In this document: piece by piece, positions 7,206 to 16,316 of the stretch | Layout of the letters: every line of letters begins with the position of its first letter | Position numbering within the stretch: position 1 is the first letter of the stretch | Assembly (NCBI GenBank): GCA_902491535.1 | Contig: CABUHS010000013.1 | Span: forward strand, 1-62,788 | Reading direction: 5' to 3' | Source: an uncultured Eubacteriales bacterium | GTDB taxonomy: Bacteria; Bacillota; Clostridia; Oscillospirales; CAG-272 | DNA length: 62,788 nt | The notes under the pieces: model-generated | What the model saw: the letters and a program-made list of their open reading frames with translations, nothing else | What the model was told of the DNA's origin: nothing | The model's database searches: none | Position numbers and translations under genes: made by a program

Positions 7206-7397
7206 ATGTACTTTCGGTTTCAACGATGATTATTGTATCATAAAATCTATTGGTTGTCAATACCTTTACGAAAAAAAATTAAAATTGTTTTTATGTCAGC
7301 TATTTTACCGTCTTACCATTCAACGCTGTAAAAAAGCTTTATGTTTTACCCTATTTACTATATGTAGGATTTTCGTGAAAAATATTTTTAAAGGGTA

Positions 7398-7426
7398 TTG
7401 ACAAACAGATTTATGCATGATATAAT
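7398..7426 (+). promoter_or_regulatory. promoter of the ilv-leu operon
   Basis: TTGACA (7398-7403), 17-base spacer, TATAAT (7421-7426), placing the start just before the T-box leader. Confidence 0.85.
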
Positions 7427-7435
7427 ACGATTAAT

Positions 7436-7720
7436 ATTCTAAAAACGATGACGAAGACAGATGAAAAAGGTAAGCTTACAGAGAGTCAGCGGACGGTGCG
7501 AGCTGACAGCCGAGCTTTTCATTCTCTCACTTCCGAGTTGGAGGTCAGAAAGTTTTACGGCACAGTTTGTAAAACAAGTAGATACCTCCCGTGACTGCTG
7601 CGTTAAGGCATAGGAATTGTTAGGTTCCAAGAGAGGCGGCTAAGGCTGCAATTTGAGTGGTACCGCGGATGTGATTACACCCGTCTCAAAGAAAAACTTT
7701 GGGATGGGTTTTTTTGTATA
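7436..7720 (+). promoter_or_regulatory. T-box riboswitch, specifier read as CTC (Leu)
   Basis: Typical T-box order: GACGAAGACAG near the 5' end, a stem I region ending in CTCACTTCCGAG, then the T-box AATTTGAGTGGTACCGCGG (7651-7669) and a terminator CGTCTCAAAG/CTTTGGGATG with a long T run. Aligning it with the leader of ilvE at 36165, both read NNN-A-CTTCCGAG at the specifier place; here NNN is CTC, a leucine codon. Uncharged tRNA-Leu would bind and stop termination, so leucine starvation should switch on the whole operon. The T-box call is secure; the specifier reading is by alignment. Confidence 0.93.
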
Positions 7721-7771
7721 TCACTTCCGAAAAAATCATTATTTTCATTTATCTGGGAGAAGGGATATCAG

Positions 7772-8998
7772 TTGTTAACACTTGATAAAATTTTTCATGC
7801 ATCGGTAGTTCTGAAAGATATCGTACGCAAAACAAATATCGTACATACGGAAGGAATCACCGATAACTGCGATCTGTACCTGAAGCCTGAGAATCTTCAA
7901 AAAACAGGTTCATTCAAGCTTCGCGGATCGGGATATAAAATCGCAATGCTGTCCGAAGAAGAAAAACAGCGCGGAGTTATCGCATGCTCCGCAGGAAACC
8001 ATGCTCAGGGAGTTGCTCTTGCAGCTACAAAAAGCGGTGCATCTTCACTTATATGTCTTCCTGACAGCGCCCCCATATCCAAGATTGAGGCAACAAAAAG
8101 ATACGGCGCACAGGTATGCCTTGTAGAGGGCTGCTATGATGACGCATACAATAAGGCACTTGAACTCAAAGAAGAAATGGGCTATACCTTCGTTCACCCG
8201 TTCGACGATGAAAACGTAATTGCAGGGCAAGGCACGATAGGTCTTGAGATCGTTCAGGAGCTTGACGACATTGACGCTGTTATCGTCCCGATCGGAGGCG
8301 GCGGACTTATTTCCGGCGTCGCATATGCGATCAAAGCGCTGAATCCCGCAATCAAAGTATGGGGTGTTCAAGCCGCCGGAGCGCCAAGCATGTTTAACTC
8401 GGTAAAAAGCGGCAAGATCGAATGTCTCGATACGGTATCGACAATTGCAGACGGAATCGCCGTAAAACAACCGGGCGAAAACACATTCGATCTGGTTCAG
8501 AAATACGTTGACGATATCGCACTTGTTACCGAAGATGAGATAGCTTCTGCTATCCTTGCACTTATTGAAAAGCAGAAGATGATCGCAGAAGGCGCAGGAG
8601 CAGTATCCGTTGCCGCCGCTATGTTCAAAAAATTCCCTGTCGAAGGAAAGCGCGTAGTCAGCCTTGTTTCCGGCGGTAATATAGACGTTACGATCCTCTC
8701 TCGCGTGATCGGACGCGGTCTTATGAAATCCGGAAGATCGAGCAATCTGCTCATCGAGCTTATCGACAAGCCCGGTCAGCTTCAGGAGGTTTCCCGCATT
8801 ATCGCGGAATGCGGCGGAAACGTAACAAATGTTCATTATGAACATGCGAACGAGATCGAAAGCGTAAACGGCTGTTATCTCAGAATATCAATGGAAACGC
8901 GTAACTACGATCATGTACAGCAGATCGAGCATGCTCTGCGTACCGCAGGATTCAAGCTCGTTACGGAAAAGAAATCCATACAGAAAAATATTAAATAA
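7772..8998 (+). CDS. ilvA: threonine ammonia-lyase (threonine dehydratase)
   Basis: Converts threonine to 2-oxobutanoate, the first step to isoleucine. The 408-residue protein has the PLP lysine in GSFKLRG (Lys49), the phosphate-binding glycine loop PIGGGGLISG (about 172-181) and a C-terminal ACT domain from about residue 325. The length fits the short, single-ACT-domain clostridial form rather than the 510-residue E. coli IlvA. The start is TTG 7772 with GGGAGAAGGG seven bases upstream; no ATG fits. It is the first gene after the T-box leader, with ridA 41 bases downstream. A catabolic (TdcB-like) role is made unlikely by the operon. Confidence 0.93.
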   Translation: MLTLDKIFHASVVLKDIVRKTNIVHTEGITDNCDLYLKPENLQKTGSFKLRGSGYKIAMLSEEEKQRGVIACSAGNHAQGVALAATKSGASSLICLPDSAPISKIEATKRYGAQVCLVEGCYDDAYNKALELKEEMGYTFVHPFDDENVIAGQGTIGLEIVQELDDIDAVIVPIGGGGLISGVAYAIKALNPAIKVWGVQAAGAPSMFNSVKSGKIECLDTVSTIADGIAVKQPGENTFDLVQKYVDDIALVTEDEIASAILALIEKQKMIAEGAGAVSVAAAMFKKFPVEGKRVVSLVSGGNIDVTILSRVIGRGLMKSGRSSNLLIELIDKPGQLQEVSRIIAECGGNVTNVHYEHANEIESVNGCYLRISMETRNYDHVQQIEHALRTAGFKLVTEKKSIQKNIK

Positions 8999-9039
8999 CG
9001 CTATACAACATTTTATTTGATTTGAAAGGTACAGATATA

Positions 9040-9414
9040 ATGAGTAAGATCATATATACAAAAAATGCTCCGGACGCTATAGGTCCGTATTCACAGGCAG
9101 TCCGCTCCGGAAATCTTGTATTTACATCGGGACAGATCGCAATTGATCCCGAAAGCGGCACAGTCAAGGCTCAAACGATCGAAGAGCAGACCGAACAGGT
9201 ATGCAAGAATCTCGGAGCGGTTCTTACTGCTGCCGGAAGTTCGCTTGAAAAGGTCGTCAAAACCGTATGTTTTCTTCGCAATATGGAAGATTTTGCAGCT
9301 TTCAATAATGTATACGGACGCTATTTTACCGGAAAGCCGGCAAGATCCTGCGTTGCCGTCCGCGAACTGCCGAAAAACGTTCTCGTCGAGATCGAGACAG
9401 TCGCAGAAATATAA
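9040..9414 (+). CDS. ridA: RidA family reactive-intermediate deaminase
   Basis: A 124-residue RidA/YjgF protein that hydrolyses the reactive enamine/imine released by PLP dehydratases such as IlvA. Seen: IGPYSQAV near the N-terminus, the LVFTSGQI strand, the catalytic Arg102 in ARSCVAV, and VEIETVA at the end. I chose ATG 9040 over an upstream in-frame start at 9022, because GAAAGG at 9024-9029 then serves as ribosome site and the family begins at this point. It lies directly downstream of ilvA, the enzyme whose product it detoxifies, and 29 bases before leuA. Confidence 0.95.
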   Translation: MSKIIYTKNAPDAIGPYSQAVRSGNLVFTSGQIAIDPESGTVKAQTIEEQTEQVCKNLGAVLTAAGSSLEKVVKTVCFLRNMEDFAAFNNVYGRYFTGKPARSCVAVRELPKNVLVEIETVAEI

Positions 9415-9443
9415 ACTGTACAGCAGAGCAAGGAAAAACAACT

Positions 9444-11111
9444 ATGATGGATGCAACTAAATACAGCGTGGGGTACTATCCCCCTGCTGACATTACATAT
9501 GACTGGGTAAAAAAAGACCACATTGAAAAAGCGCCTATATGGTGCAGCGTAGATATGCGCGACGGAAATCAAAGCCTTGTAATTCCGATGAGCCTCGATG
9601 AAAAGCTTGAATTTTACAAGATGCTTCTTAAAATCGGATTTAAGGAGATCGAAGTAGGATTTCCTGCGGCGTCCGATACGGAATATGAATTTCTCCGCAC
9701 GCTTATAGACCGGAATATGATTCCGGATGATGTTTCCGTTCAGGTACTTACTCAGTGCCGCGAGCATATTATAAGGAAAACTTTTGAAGCGTGCAAGGGC
9801 GCACCGAGTGCGATCATTCATTTTTACAATTCCGTAAGCGTCGCACAGCGTGAGCAGGTGTTCCGTAAATCAAAAGAAGAGATTAAAAAGATTGCCACAG
9901 ACGGAGCAAAGCTCGTCAAGAAGCTCGCGTCTGAATATGAGGGCAATTTCCGCTTTGAATATTCGCCGGAAAGCTTCACGGGAACGGAACCCGAATATGC
10001 TCTCGAAGTCTGCAACGCAGTACTTGATATTCTCGAACCGTCGGCAGACAACAATGTTATTATAAATCTTCCGGTAACCGTAGAGATGAGCATGCCTCAC
10101 ATCTACGCAAGCCAGGTTGAATATATGAGCAAAAATCTCAAATACCGCGAGCATGTCACAGTAAGCCTCCATCCGCACAACGACCGCGGAACAGGTGTTG
10201 CCGACACCGAGCTTGCACTGCTCGCAGGCGCCGACCGCGTTGAGGGAACGCTGTTCGGAAACGGCGAGCGCACCGGAAACGTCGATGTTATTACGCTCGC
10301 GATGAATATGTATTCACACGGAGTTGATCCTGAGCTTGATTTTTCGGATCTTCCGCATATCGCCGAGGTATATGAAGAATGTACCCGTATGCATGTTTAC
10401 GAACGTTCCCCTTACGCCGGATCACTGGTATTTGCCGCGTTCTCCGGCAGCCATCAGGATGCTATTGCGAAAGGTATGAAATGGCGAGAGGAAAAGAACC
10501 TGCACAGATGGACCGTTCCGTATATTCCAATAGATCCTAAGGATATAAGCCGCACCTACGATGCGGACGTTATCCGAGTCAACTCTCAGAGCGGTAAGGG
10601 CGGAATCGGATATCTTCTTGAACAGGCATACGGATACGTACTGCCCGCAAAAATGCGTGAACACTTCAGCTATCTTTGCAAGGGTATTTCAGACCGAGAC
10701 CATAAAGAGCTTAAAGCTCCGGAAGTTCTCGAGATATTCCTTGACAGCTATTTTGACCATAAAGATCCCGTATCGATCGATTCTCTCCGCTTCCTCCAGC
10801 ACGGCGCTGAGGTAGAAGCCGAAATAACGCTTTCGGAAAACGGACGCACTCAGACGATGCACGCATCCGGAAACGGATCTATAGATGCAATGAGTAACGC
10901 ACTCAAAGAATTTACCGGAAGCGATTATAAGCTTGTTGTTTACACCGAACACAGTATGCAGGATCAGAATTCAAAGAGTATCGCAGTTGCTTATATAGGT
11001 ATCGAGTCAGAAAACGGAGAGCTGAGCTGGGGTGCGGGAAAACATACTGACATAATCCGCGCGGGCGCACAGGCGCTTCTCAGCGCATATAACAATTCCA
11101 TCAGGGAGTAA
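9444..11111 (+). CDS. leuA: 2-isopropylmalate synthase, long (type 2) form
   Basis: Condenses acetyl-CoA and 2-oxoisovalerate, the first committed step to leucine. The 555 residues carry the DRE-TIM metallolyase motif MRDGNQSL (38-45), the metal-binding SLHPHNDRG and a C-terminal LeuA regulatory domain from about 425, where leucine would act. The N-terminus (YPPADITYDWVKKDHI) and length are those of the fungal/actinobacterial LeuA2 type, not the 510-residue enteric form. AAGGAAA precedes two adjacent ATGs (9444, 9447). Next gene leuC follows at once. Confidence 0.93.
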   Translation: MMDATKYSVGYYPPADITYDWVKKDHIEKAPIWCSVDMRDGNQSLVIPMSLDEKLEFYKMLLKIGFKEIEVGFPAASDTEYEFLRTLIDRNMIPDDVSVQVLTQCREHIIRKTFEACKGAPSAIIHFYNSVSVAQREQVFRKSKEEIKKIATDGAKLVKKLASEYEGNFRFEYSPESFTGTEPEYALEVCNAVLDILEPSADNNVIINLPVTVEMSMPHIYASQVEYMSKNLKYREHVTVSLHPHNDRGTGVADTELALLAGADRVEGTLFGNGERTGNVDVITLAMNMYSHGVDPELDFSDLPHIAEVYEECTRMHVYERSPYAGSLVFAAFSGSHQDAIAKGMKWREEKNLHRWTVPYIPIDPKDISRTYDADVIRVNSQSGKGGIGYLLEQAYGYVLPAKMREHFSYLCKGISDRDHKELKAPEVLEIFLDSYFDHKDPVSIDSLRFLQHGAEVEAEITLSENGRTQTMHASGNGSIDAMSNALKEFTGSDYKLVVYTEHSMQDQNSKSIAVAYIGIESENGELSWGAGKHTDIIRAGAQALLSAYNNSIRE

Positions 11112-11119
11112 ATTTGAGT

Positions 11120-12379
11120 ATGGGAATGACAATGACACAAAAGATCCTCGCTGCACATGCGGGGCTTGATAAGGTAGAAGCAGGGCAGCTGATACAGGCA
11201 GATCTCGATATCGTTCTCGGAAACGATATCACGACTCCGGTTGCTGTAAATGAATTTAAAAAAGCAGGATTTTCCTCGGTATTTAATAAAGATAAGATCG
11301 CTATAGTCCTTGACCACTTTGTGCCTAATAAGGATATCAAAGCAGCTGAGCAGTCAAAACAGTGCCGTGAATTTGCATGTTCGCACTGCGTAAGCCACTT
11401 TTATGATGTCGGAAAAATGGGTATTGAGCATGCGCTTCTCCCTGAACAGGGTGTTGTATGTGCTGGAGACTGCATAATAGGCGCTGACAGCCATACATGT
11501 ACATACGGTGCGCTCGGAGCATTTTCCACAGGCGTCGGAAGCACAGACATGGCAGCCGGAATGGCTACCGGAAAAGCATGGTTCAAGGTTCCTGCGGCAA
11601 TAAAGTTTGAGCTTACCGGAAAGCTTCCCTTAAACTGCAGCGGAAAGGACGTAATCCTTACTATAATAGGAAAGATCGGCGTTGACGGCGCGCTTTACCG
11701 CAGCATGGAATTTACCGGAGAGGGAGTCGCAGCACTGTCAATGGACGACCGTCTCTGCATCTGCAATATGGCGATCGAAGCCGGTGCTAAAAATGGAATC
11801 TTCCCGGTTGACGATATAACAAAAGCATATATGGAAGGACGCTGCGAGCGTACTCCTGTTATATATGAAGCAGATGCAGATGCTGTATACGAATCCGTTA
11901 TAGAAATAAATCTTTCTGAGATACGTCCGACAGTAGCATGTCCTCATCTTCCCGAGAATACACATCCGGCAAGCGAGCTTACCGATATAAAGATCGATCA
12001 GGTCGTTATCGGAAGCTGTACAAACGGACGTATGGAGGATATGGAAACTGCGTACCGTGTGCTGAGCGGTAAAAAGATTGCAGACGGAATCCGCTGCATA
12101 ATAATCCCCGGAACAATGGCTATTCTCCGTGAATGTGTCGAGCGCGGATATGTAACTGCGTTTATCGACGCAGGAGCAGTCGTATCAACGCCTACATGCG
12201 GTCCCTGTCTCGGCGGATACATGGGTATCCTTGCCGCAGGAGAGCGCTGCATAGCAACCACAAACCGTAATTTTGTCGGCAGAATGGGACATGTCGAGAG
12301 CGAGGTATATCTCGCAAGCCCGGCAACCGCAGCGGCAAGCGCACTGACCGGATATATCACAGAACCGACGGAGGCGTGA
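11120..12379 (+). CDS. leuC: 3-isopropylmalate dehydratase large subunit
   Basis: With LeuD it isomerises 2- to 3-isopropylmalate. The 419-residue aconitase-family protein shows the cluster-binding cysteines in GSCTNGR and TCGPCLGG, and the substrate-side GADSHTCTYGALG. I chose ATG 11120 (MGMTMTQKILAAHAG, the usual clostridial start) rather than an in-frame TTG at 11114; GGGAG lies 11 bases before it. It ends four bases into the start region of leuD, so the two subunits are translationally linked. Length fits the ~420-residue bacterial/archaeal two-subunit type. Confidence 0.94.
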   Translation: MGMTMTQKILAAHAGLDKVEAGQLIQADLDIVLGNDITTPVAVNEFKKAGFSSVFNKDKIAIVLDHFVPNKDIKAAEQSKQCREFACSHCVSHFYDVGKMGIEHALLPEQGVVCAGDCIIGADSHTCTYGALGAFSTGVGSTDMAAGMATGKAWFKVPAAIKFELTGKLPLNCSGKDVILTIIGKIGVDGALYRSMEFTGEGVAALSMDDRLCICNMAIEAGAKNGIFPVDDITKAYMEGRCERTPVIYEADADAVYESVIEINLSEIRPTVACPHLPENTHPASELTDIKIDQVVIGSCTNGRMEDMETAYRVLSGKKIADGIRCIIIPGTMAILRECVERGYVTAFIDAGAVVSTPTCGPCLGGYMGILAAGERCIATTNRNFVGRMGHVESEVYLASPATAAASALTGYITEPTEA

Positions 12380-12381
12380 CA

Positions 12382-12867
12382 ATGAATACAAAAGGACTCG
12401 TTTTCAAATATCCCGATAATGTCGATACCGATGTTATCATCCCGGCAAGATATCTTAATACCTCCGATGCTGCGGAGCTTTCACGCCACTGCATGGAGGA
12501 CATCGACGCAGAATTCGTAAAAAAAGTAAAACCCGGTGACGTTATGGTCGCCGGATGGAACTTCGGCTGCGGATCATCGAGAGAGCATGCTCCTCTCGTT
12601 ATAAAGACCTGCGGTACGGGATGCGTTATAGCAAAGAGCTTCGCGCGGATCTTTTACCGCAATGCGATCAATATCGGACTGCCGATACTTGAATGTCCCG
12701 AAGCCGCTGACGGAATTTCCGCAGGAGATGAGGTCAGTGTTGATTTTGATACCGGAGTAATAACAAATATTACAACCGGAAAGACATATAAAGCACAGCC
12801 CTTTCCTCCGTTTATTCAGAATATTATTGCAAGCGGCGGTCTTCTTGCATCGCTGAAGAAAGACTGA
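12382..12867 (+). CDS. leuD: 3-isopropylmalate dehydratase small subunit
   Basis: The swivelling subunit of isopropylmalate isomerase. 161 residues with NVDTDVIIPARYL near the start and the substrate-binding NFGCGSSREHAP loop. ATG 12382 is preceded by GGAGG at 12370-12374, and is better than the GTG at 12376 that overlaps the leuC stop. The short length is that of the partner of a ~420-residue LeuC. Confidence 0.95.
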   Translation: MNTKGLVFKYPDNVDTDVIIPARYLNTSDAAELSRHCMEDIDAEFVKKVKPGDVMVAGWNFGCGSSREHAPLVIKTCGTGCVIAKSFARIFYRNAINIGLPILECPEAADGISAGDEVSVDFDTGVITNITTGKTYKAQPFPPFIQNIIASGGLLASLKKD

Positions 12868-12876
12868 GGTTAAATC

Positions 12877-13971
12877 ATGGAAAAGAAAATTGCAGTAATA
12901 AGAGGAGACGGGATCGGTCCCGAAATCGTCGGAGAAGCAATCCGTGTACTTGATACCGTTGCAGAGCTTCGCGGCCACCGCTTTACATACGAAGAGGTGG
13001 ATATGGGCGGCTGCGCTATAGACAAGTGGGGCGATCCTCTTCCGCAGGAAATGCTTGACAAATGTATCGCATCGGACAGTGTTCTGCTCGGTGCGGTCGG
13101 AGGCAAAAAATGGGACGGAGTTTCCGGAAATATGCGTCCCGAAAAAGGTCTTTTAAAGCTCCGCGCGGGCATGGGCGTTTATTCGAATAACCGTCCTGCA
13201 AAGATATGGAAGCAGCTCGCTGCCGCATCTCCGCTCAAACCGGAGATCGTGGAAAACGGAATCGATTTTATAATCGTGCGCGAGCTTATCGGCGGAATAT
13301 ACTTCGGAGAACATAGGACAGACAACATCGGCGATGAAAAGAATGCAACCGATATAATGTGCTATTCGGAGAGCGAGATAGAGCGCATAGGACGCATAGG
13401 CTTCGAGACCGCGCGCAAACGCGGAAAGCGCCTCTGCTCCGTAGAAAAGAGCAACGTTCTTGACTGCAGCCGTCTCTGGAAGGCAGTGATGCACCGTCTT
13501 GCCGAAGAATATCCGGATGTAAATCTTACCGACATGCTTGTTGATAACTGCGCTATGCAAATTGTAAAGAACCCGTCTCAGTTCGACGTTATCGTAACAG
13601 AGAACATGTTCGGAGATATCCTTTCGGACGAAGCATCCATGATAACAGGATCTATCGGAATGATCCCCTCGTCAAGTCTCGGAAAAACTTCGTGCGGACT
13701 TTATGAGCCTATCCACGGCTCTGCCCCTGATATTGCGGGAATGGACATAGCAAACCCGATCGGAACGATACTTTCCGCAGCAATGATGCTCCGCTACAGC
13801 TTCGATATGGCAGATGAGGCAGATATGATCGAAAATGCCGTATCCGCCGTACTTGATAAAGGCTTCAGAACCTCCGACATTATGCCGTCCGGCAGCTCGG
13901 CAGCTTCCTGCACAAAGGTGGGCTGCAAACAGATGGGAACGCTCATAGCGGAAGAGTTAAAATCTTTATAA
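12877..13971 (+). CDS. leuB: 3-isopropylmalate dehydrogenase
   Basis: NAD-dependent oxidation and decarboxylation of 3-isopropylmalate to 2-oxoisocaproate. 364 residues with GDGIGPEI at 10-17, RELIGGIYFGEHR, the metal-binding VTENMFGDILSDEASM, and the NAD-site EPIHGSAPDIAG. Length is the bacterial norm. It starts nine bases after leuD. No regulatory or odd features. Confidence 0.96.
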   Translation: MEKKIAVIRGDGIGPEIVGEAIRVLDTVAELRGHRFTYEEVDMGGCAIDKWGDPLPQEMLDKCIASDSVLLGAVGGKKWDGVSGNMRPEKGLLKLRAGMGVYSNNRPAKIWKQLAAASPLKPEIVENGIDFIIVRELIGGIYFGEHRTDNIGDEKNATDIMCYSESEIERIGRIGFETARKRGKRLCSVEKSNVLDCSRLWKAVMHRLAEEYPDVNLTDMLVDNCAMQIVKNPSQFDVIVTENMFGDILSDEASMITGSIGMIPSSSLGKTSCGLYEPIHGSAPDIAGMDIANPIGTILSAAMMLRYSFDMADEADMIENAVSAVLDKGFRTSDIMPSGSSAASCTKVGCKQMGTLIAEELKSL

Positions 13972-14054
13972 AAGGACAGCGGCGTGAAAGTATACTTATA
14001 AAAGGTATGGCATATCACGTACATCCGATACGCAAGAATACGGAGAATAAAAAT

Positions 14055-15734
14055 ATGGCAACAAAAAGAAAATTGTCGGGTTCCGATATCATAGTACGCA
14101 CACTGATAGAACAGGGCTGCGACGTTGTTTTCGGATATCCCGGCGGTCAGATAATAAACGTTTACGATTCGCTTTATAAATATCAGAGCGAGCTTAAACA
14201 CGTACTTACCGCGCATGAACAGGGCGCTGCGCATGCGGCTGACGGATACGCCCGTGCAACAGGTAAAGTCGGTGTTGTTATTGCAACATCAGGCCCCGGC
14301 GCAACAAATCTTGTAACGGGTATTGCAACGGCATACCTTGATTCGGTACCGATGGTAGCTATAACGGGAAATGTCCCTGCGGCTCAGATCGGAACAGACA
14401 GCTTCCAGGAGATAGATATCACAGGTATTACTCTTCCGATAACAAAGCACAACTACATTGTCAGCTCAGTAGAAACACTGGCAGACACAATACGCGAGGC
14501 ATTCAAACTTGCCCGCTCAGGCCGTCCGGGTCCTGTACTTATCGACGTCCCGAAAAACATCCAGATAGCTGAGGGTGAATATGAGGAGCAAGCTCCTGTA
14601 GAAAAGGATGCTCCGAAGCCAGCAAAGCAGATTCGCATCGAACAGGCGGCAGCATGCATCAATGAAGCAAAACGCCCGTTCATATACTTCGGCGGAGGAC
14701 TCATCAACTCCGAAGCACAGGAAGAACTGCTTGCACTGGCAGATAAGATCGATGCTCCGATCGGTTGCTCATTTATGGGTATTTCCGGAGTTCCGACAAA
14801 CCATCCGCGTTTTCTCGGAATGCAGGGAATGCACGGCCACTATGCTTCGTCGATGGCAATGCACCACGCTGACTGCATTATAGCTCTCGGTGTCAGGTTC
14901 AATGACCGCGTGACCGGAAACCGTACAAAGTTTGCAACGGGCGCTAAGATCGTACATATAGATGTTGACGGCGCAGAGCTTTCAAAAACCGTAAACGCAA
15001 TGCACGCTCTTCGCGGAGACCTTAAAGAAACACTCAAGCTGCTTCTGCCGCTCATTTCCGAAAAACAAAATCCCCAGTGGCAGCAGGAGATCGAAAAGCT
15101 CCGTAAAGAAGAAAAAGCATCTCTCGATAACAGGGACGGTATGACTCCTCGCAATGCTCTGAGTATTCTGAACAAGTATCTTAAACCGAATACTCCCGTA
15201 GCTACAGACGTAGGGCAGCATCAGATGTGGTCTGCTCAGACGCTTCGCTTCGAAAAGAGCCGCAGATTTATTTCAAGCGGCGGTCTCGGCACAATGGGAT
15301 TCGGCATGGGCGCAGCTATCGGTTCGCAGATCGGCACAGGAGAACACGGTGTTCTCGTCACCGGAGACGGAAGCTTCGGAATGTGCCTGAACGAGCTTGC
15401 GACAGCAGTATCTTACAAGATACCGCTCGTTATACTTATACTGAACAACGGTGTTCTCGGTATGGTTCGTCAGTGGCAAACTCTCTTCTTTGACAAGCAT
15501 TATTCGAATACCGTACTCGACAGAAAGACCGACTTTGTGCTTCTCGCAAAGGCATTCGGTGCAGACGGTGCAAACGCTGCAACCGTTGAAGAGCTTGACG
15601 CCGCTATGACCAAAGCATTTGCGGCAGACGGTCCGTTTGTAATAAACTGCACGATCGATAAGGATGAATTTGTTCTTCCTATGCTTCCTCCCGGAGGCTC
15701 GATGGACGACATTATTGTGAAGGTGGGTGACTGA
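14055..15734 (+). CDS. ilvB: acetolactate synthase large subunit
   Basis: ThDP enzyme that makes acetolactate or acetohydroxybutyrate, common to valine, leucine and isoleucine. 559 residues: the activating glutamate in LTAHEQGAAH (Glu55), the FAD-binding middle domain, and the ThDP/Mg motif GDGSFGMCLNELATA. I chose ATG 14055, because GGAG at 14042-14045 precedes it and the protein then starts like its family; an upstream in-frame ATG (14007) would add 16 unrelated residues. The gap from leuB is 83 bases. It overlaps no gene but its stop is one base before ilvN. Confidence 0.96.
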   Translation: MATKRKLSGSDIIVRTLIEQGCDVVFGYPGGQIINVYDSLYKYQSELKHVLTAHEQGAAHAADGYARATGKVGVVIATSGPGATNLVTGIATAYLDSVPMVAITGNVPAAQIGTDSFQEIDITGITLPITKHNYIVSSVETLADTIREAFKLARSGRPGPVLIDVPKNIQIAEGEYEEQAPVEKDAPKPAKQIRIEQAAACINEAKRPFIYFGGGLINSEAQEELLALADKIDAPIGCSFMGISGVPTNHPRFLGMQGMHGHYASSMAMHHADCIIALGVRFNDRVTGNRTKFATGAKIVHIDVDGAELSKTVNAMHALRGDLKETLKLLLPLISEKQNPQWQQEIEKLRKEEKASLDNRDGMTPRNALSILNKYLKPNTPVATDVGQHQMWSAQTLRFEKSRRFISSGGLGTMGFGMGAAIGSQIGTGEHGVLVTGDGSFGMCLNELATAVSYKIPLVILILNNGVLGMVRQWQTLFFDKHYSNTVLDRKTDFVLLAKAFGADGANAATVEELDAAMTKAFAADGPFVINCTIDKDEFVLPMLPPGGSMDDIIVKVGD

Positions 15735-15735
15735 T

Positions 15736-16245
15736 ATGGCAGGATTTACCGTAGCTGTACTTGTACAGAACAAATTCGGCGTTCTGAACCGCGTTACCAG
15801 CATGTTCCGCCGCAGACAGTTCAATATTAATTCGCTGACAGTGAGCGAAACCGAATCTCCCGAATATTCACGAATTACCGTAAGCTCGGCCGGCGGCGAT
15901 TCAGAAAAAAAACAGCTTATAGATCAGCTTTACAAGCTTCCCGATGTATGCTCTATCAAAGAGCTGCATGAGAAAGACTCGGTAAGCTGCGAGCTTATGC
16001 TTATCAAAGTGGGTAATGCATCGGAAACACGCGCCGATGTACGCGACGCCGCACAGGCGTTCGGCGCAAAGATCGTCGATTATACCCGTGATTCGATAGT
16101 CATGCAAATGACAGGAAGCACTCAGGATATAGACGCATTTATCGATCTTATGCGCGACTTTACTATTCTTGAGATCTGCCGCACAGGTATCGTGTCGCTT
16201 GAACGCGGAAGCGCTACCATACGCAAGACAGAGCTTGAACTGTAA
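15736..16245 (+). CDS. ilvN: acetolactate synthase regulatory subunit
   Basis: Binds valine and activates and feedback-inhibits IlvB. 169 residues with an N-terminal ACT domain (VLVQNKFGVLNRVTSMFRRR, NINSLTVSETE) and the C-terminal domain seen in full-length IlvH/IlvN. ATG 15736 lies one base after the ilvB stop, with AAGGTGGG inside ilvB as ribosome site, so translation is coupled and the subunits are made together. Confidence 0.94.
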   Translation: MAGFTVAVLVQNKFGVLNRVTSMFRRRQFNINSLTVSETESPEYSRITVSSAGGDSEKKQLIDQLYKLPDVCSIKELHEKDSVSCELMLIKVGNASETRADVRDAAQAFGAKIVDYTRDSIVMQMTGSTQDIDAFIDLMRDFTILEICRTGIVSLERGSATIRKTELEL

Positions 16246-16316
16246 TAACAAAGCCAAAAGCTTATTATTATAAATTAAAAACCATATATTTTTCCAAAAG
16301 AAAGAGGTTAACTACC

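Noticed and set aside
8045..8845. 266-codon open frame antisense to ilvA
   Set aside because: Lies wholly within ilvA with no ribosome site or domain.
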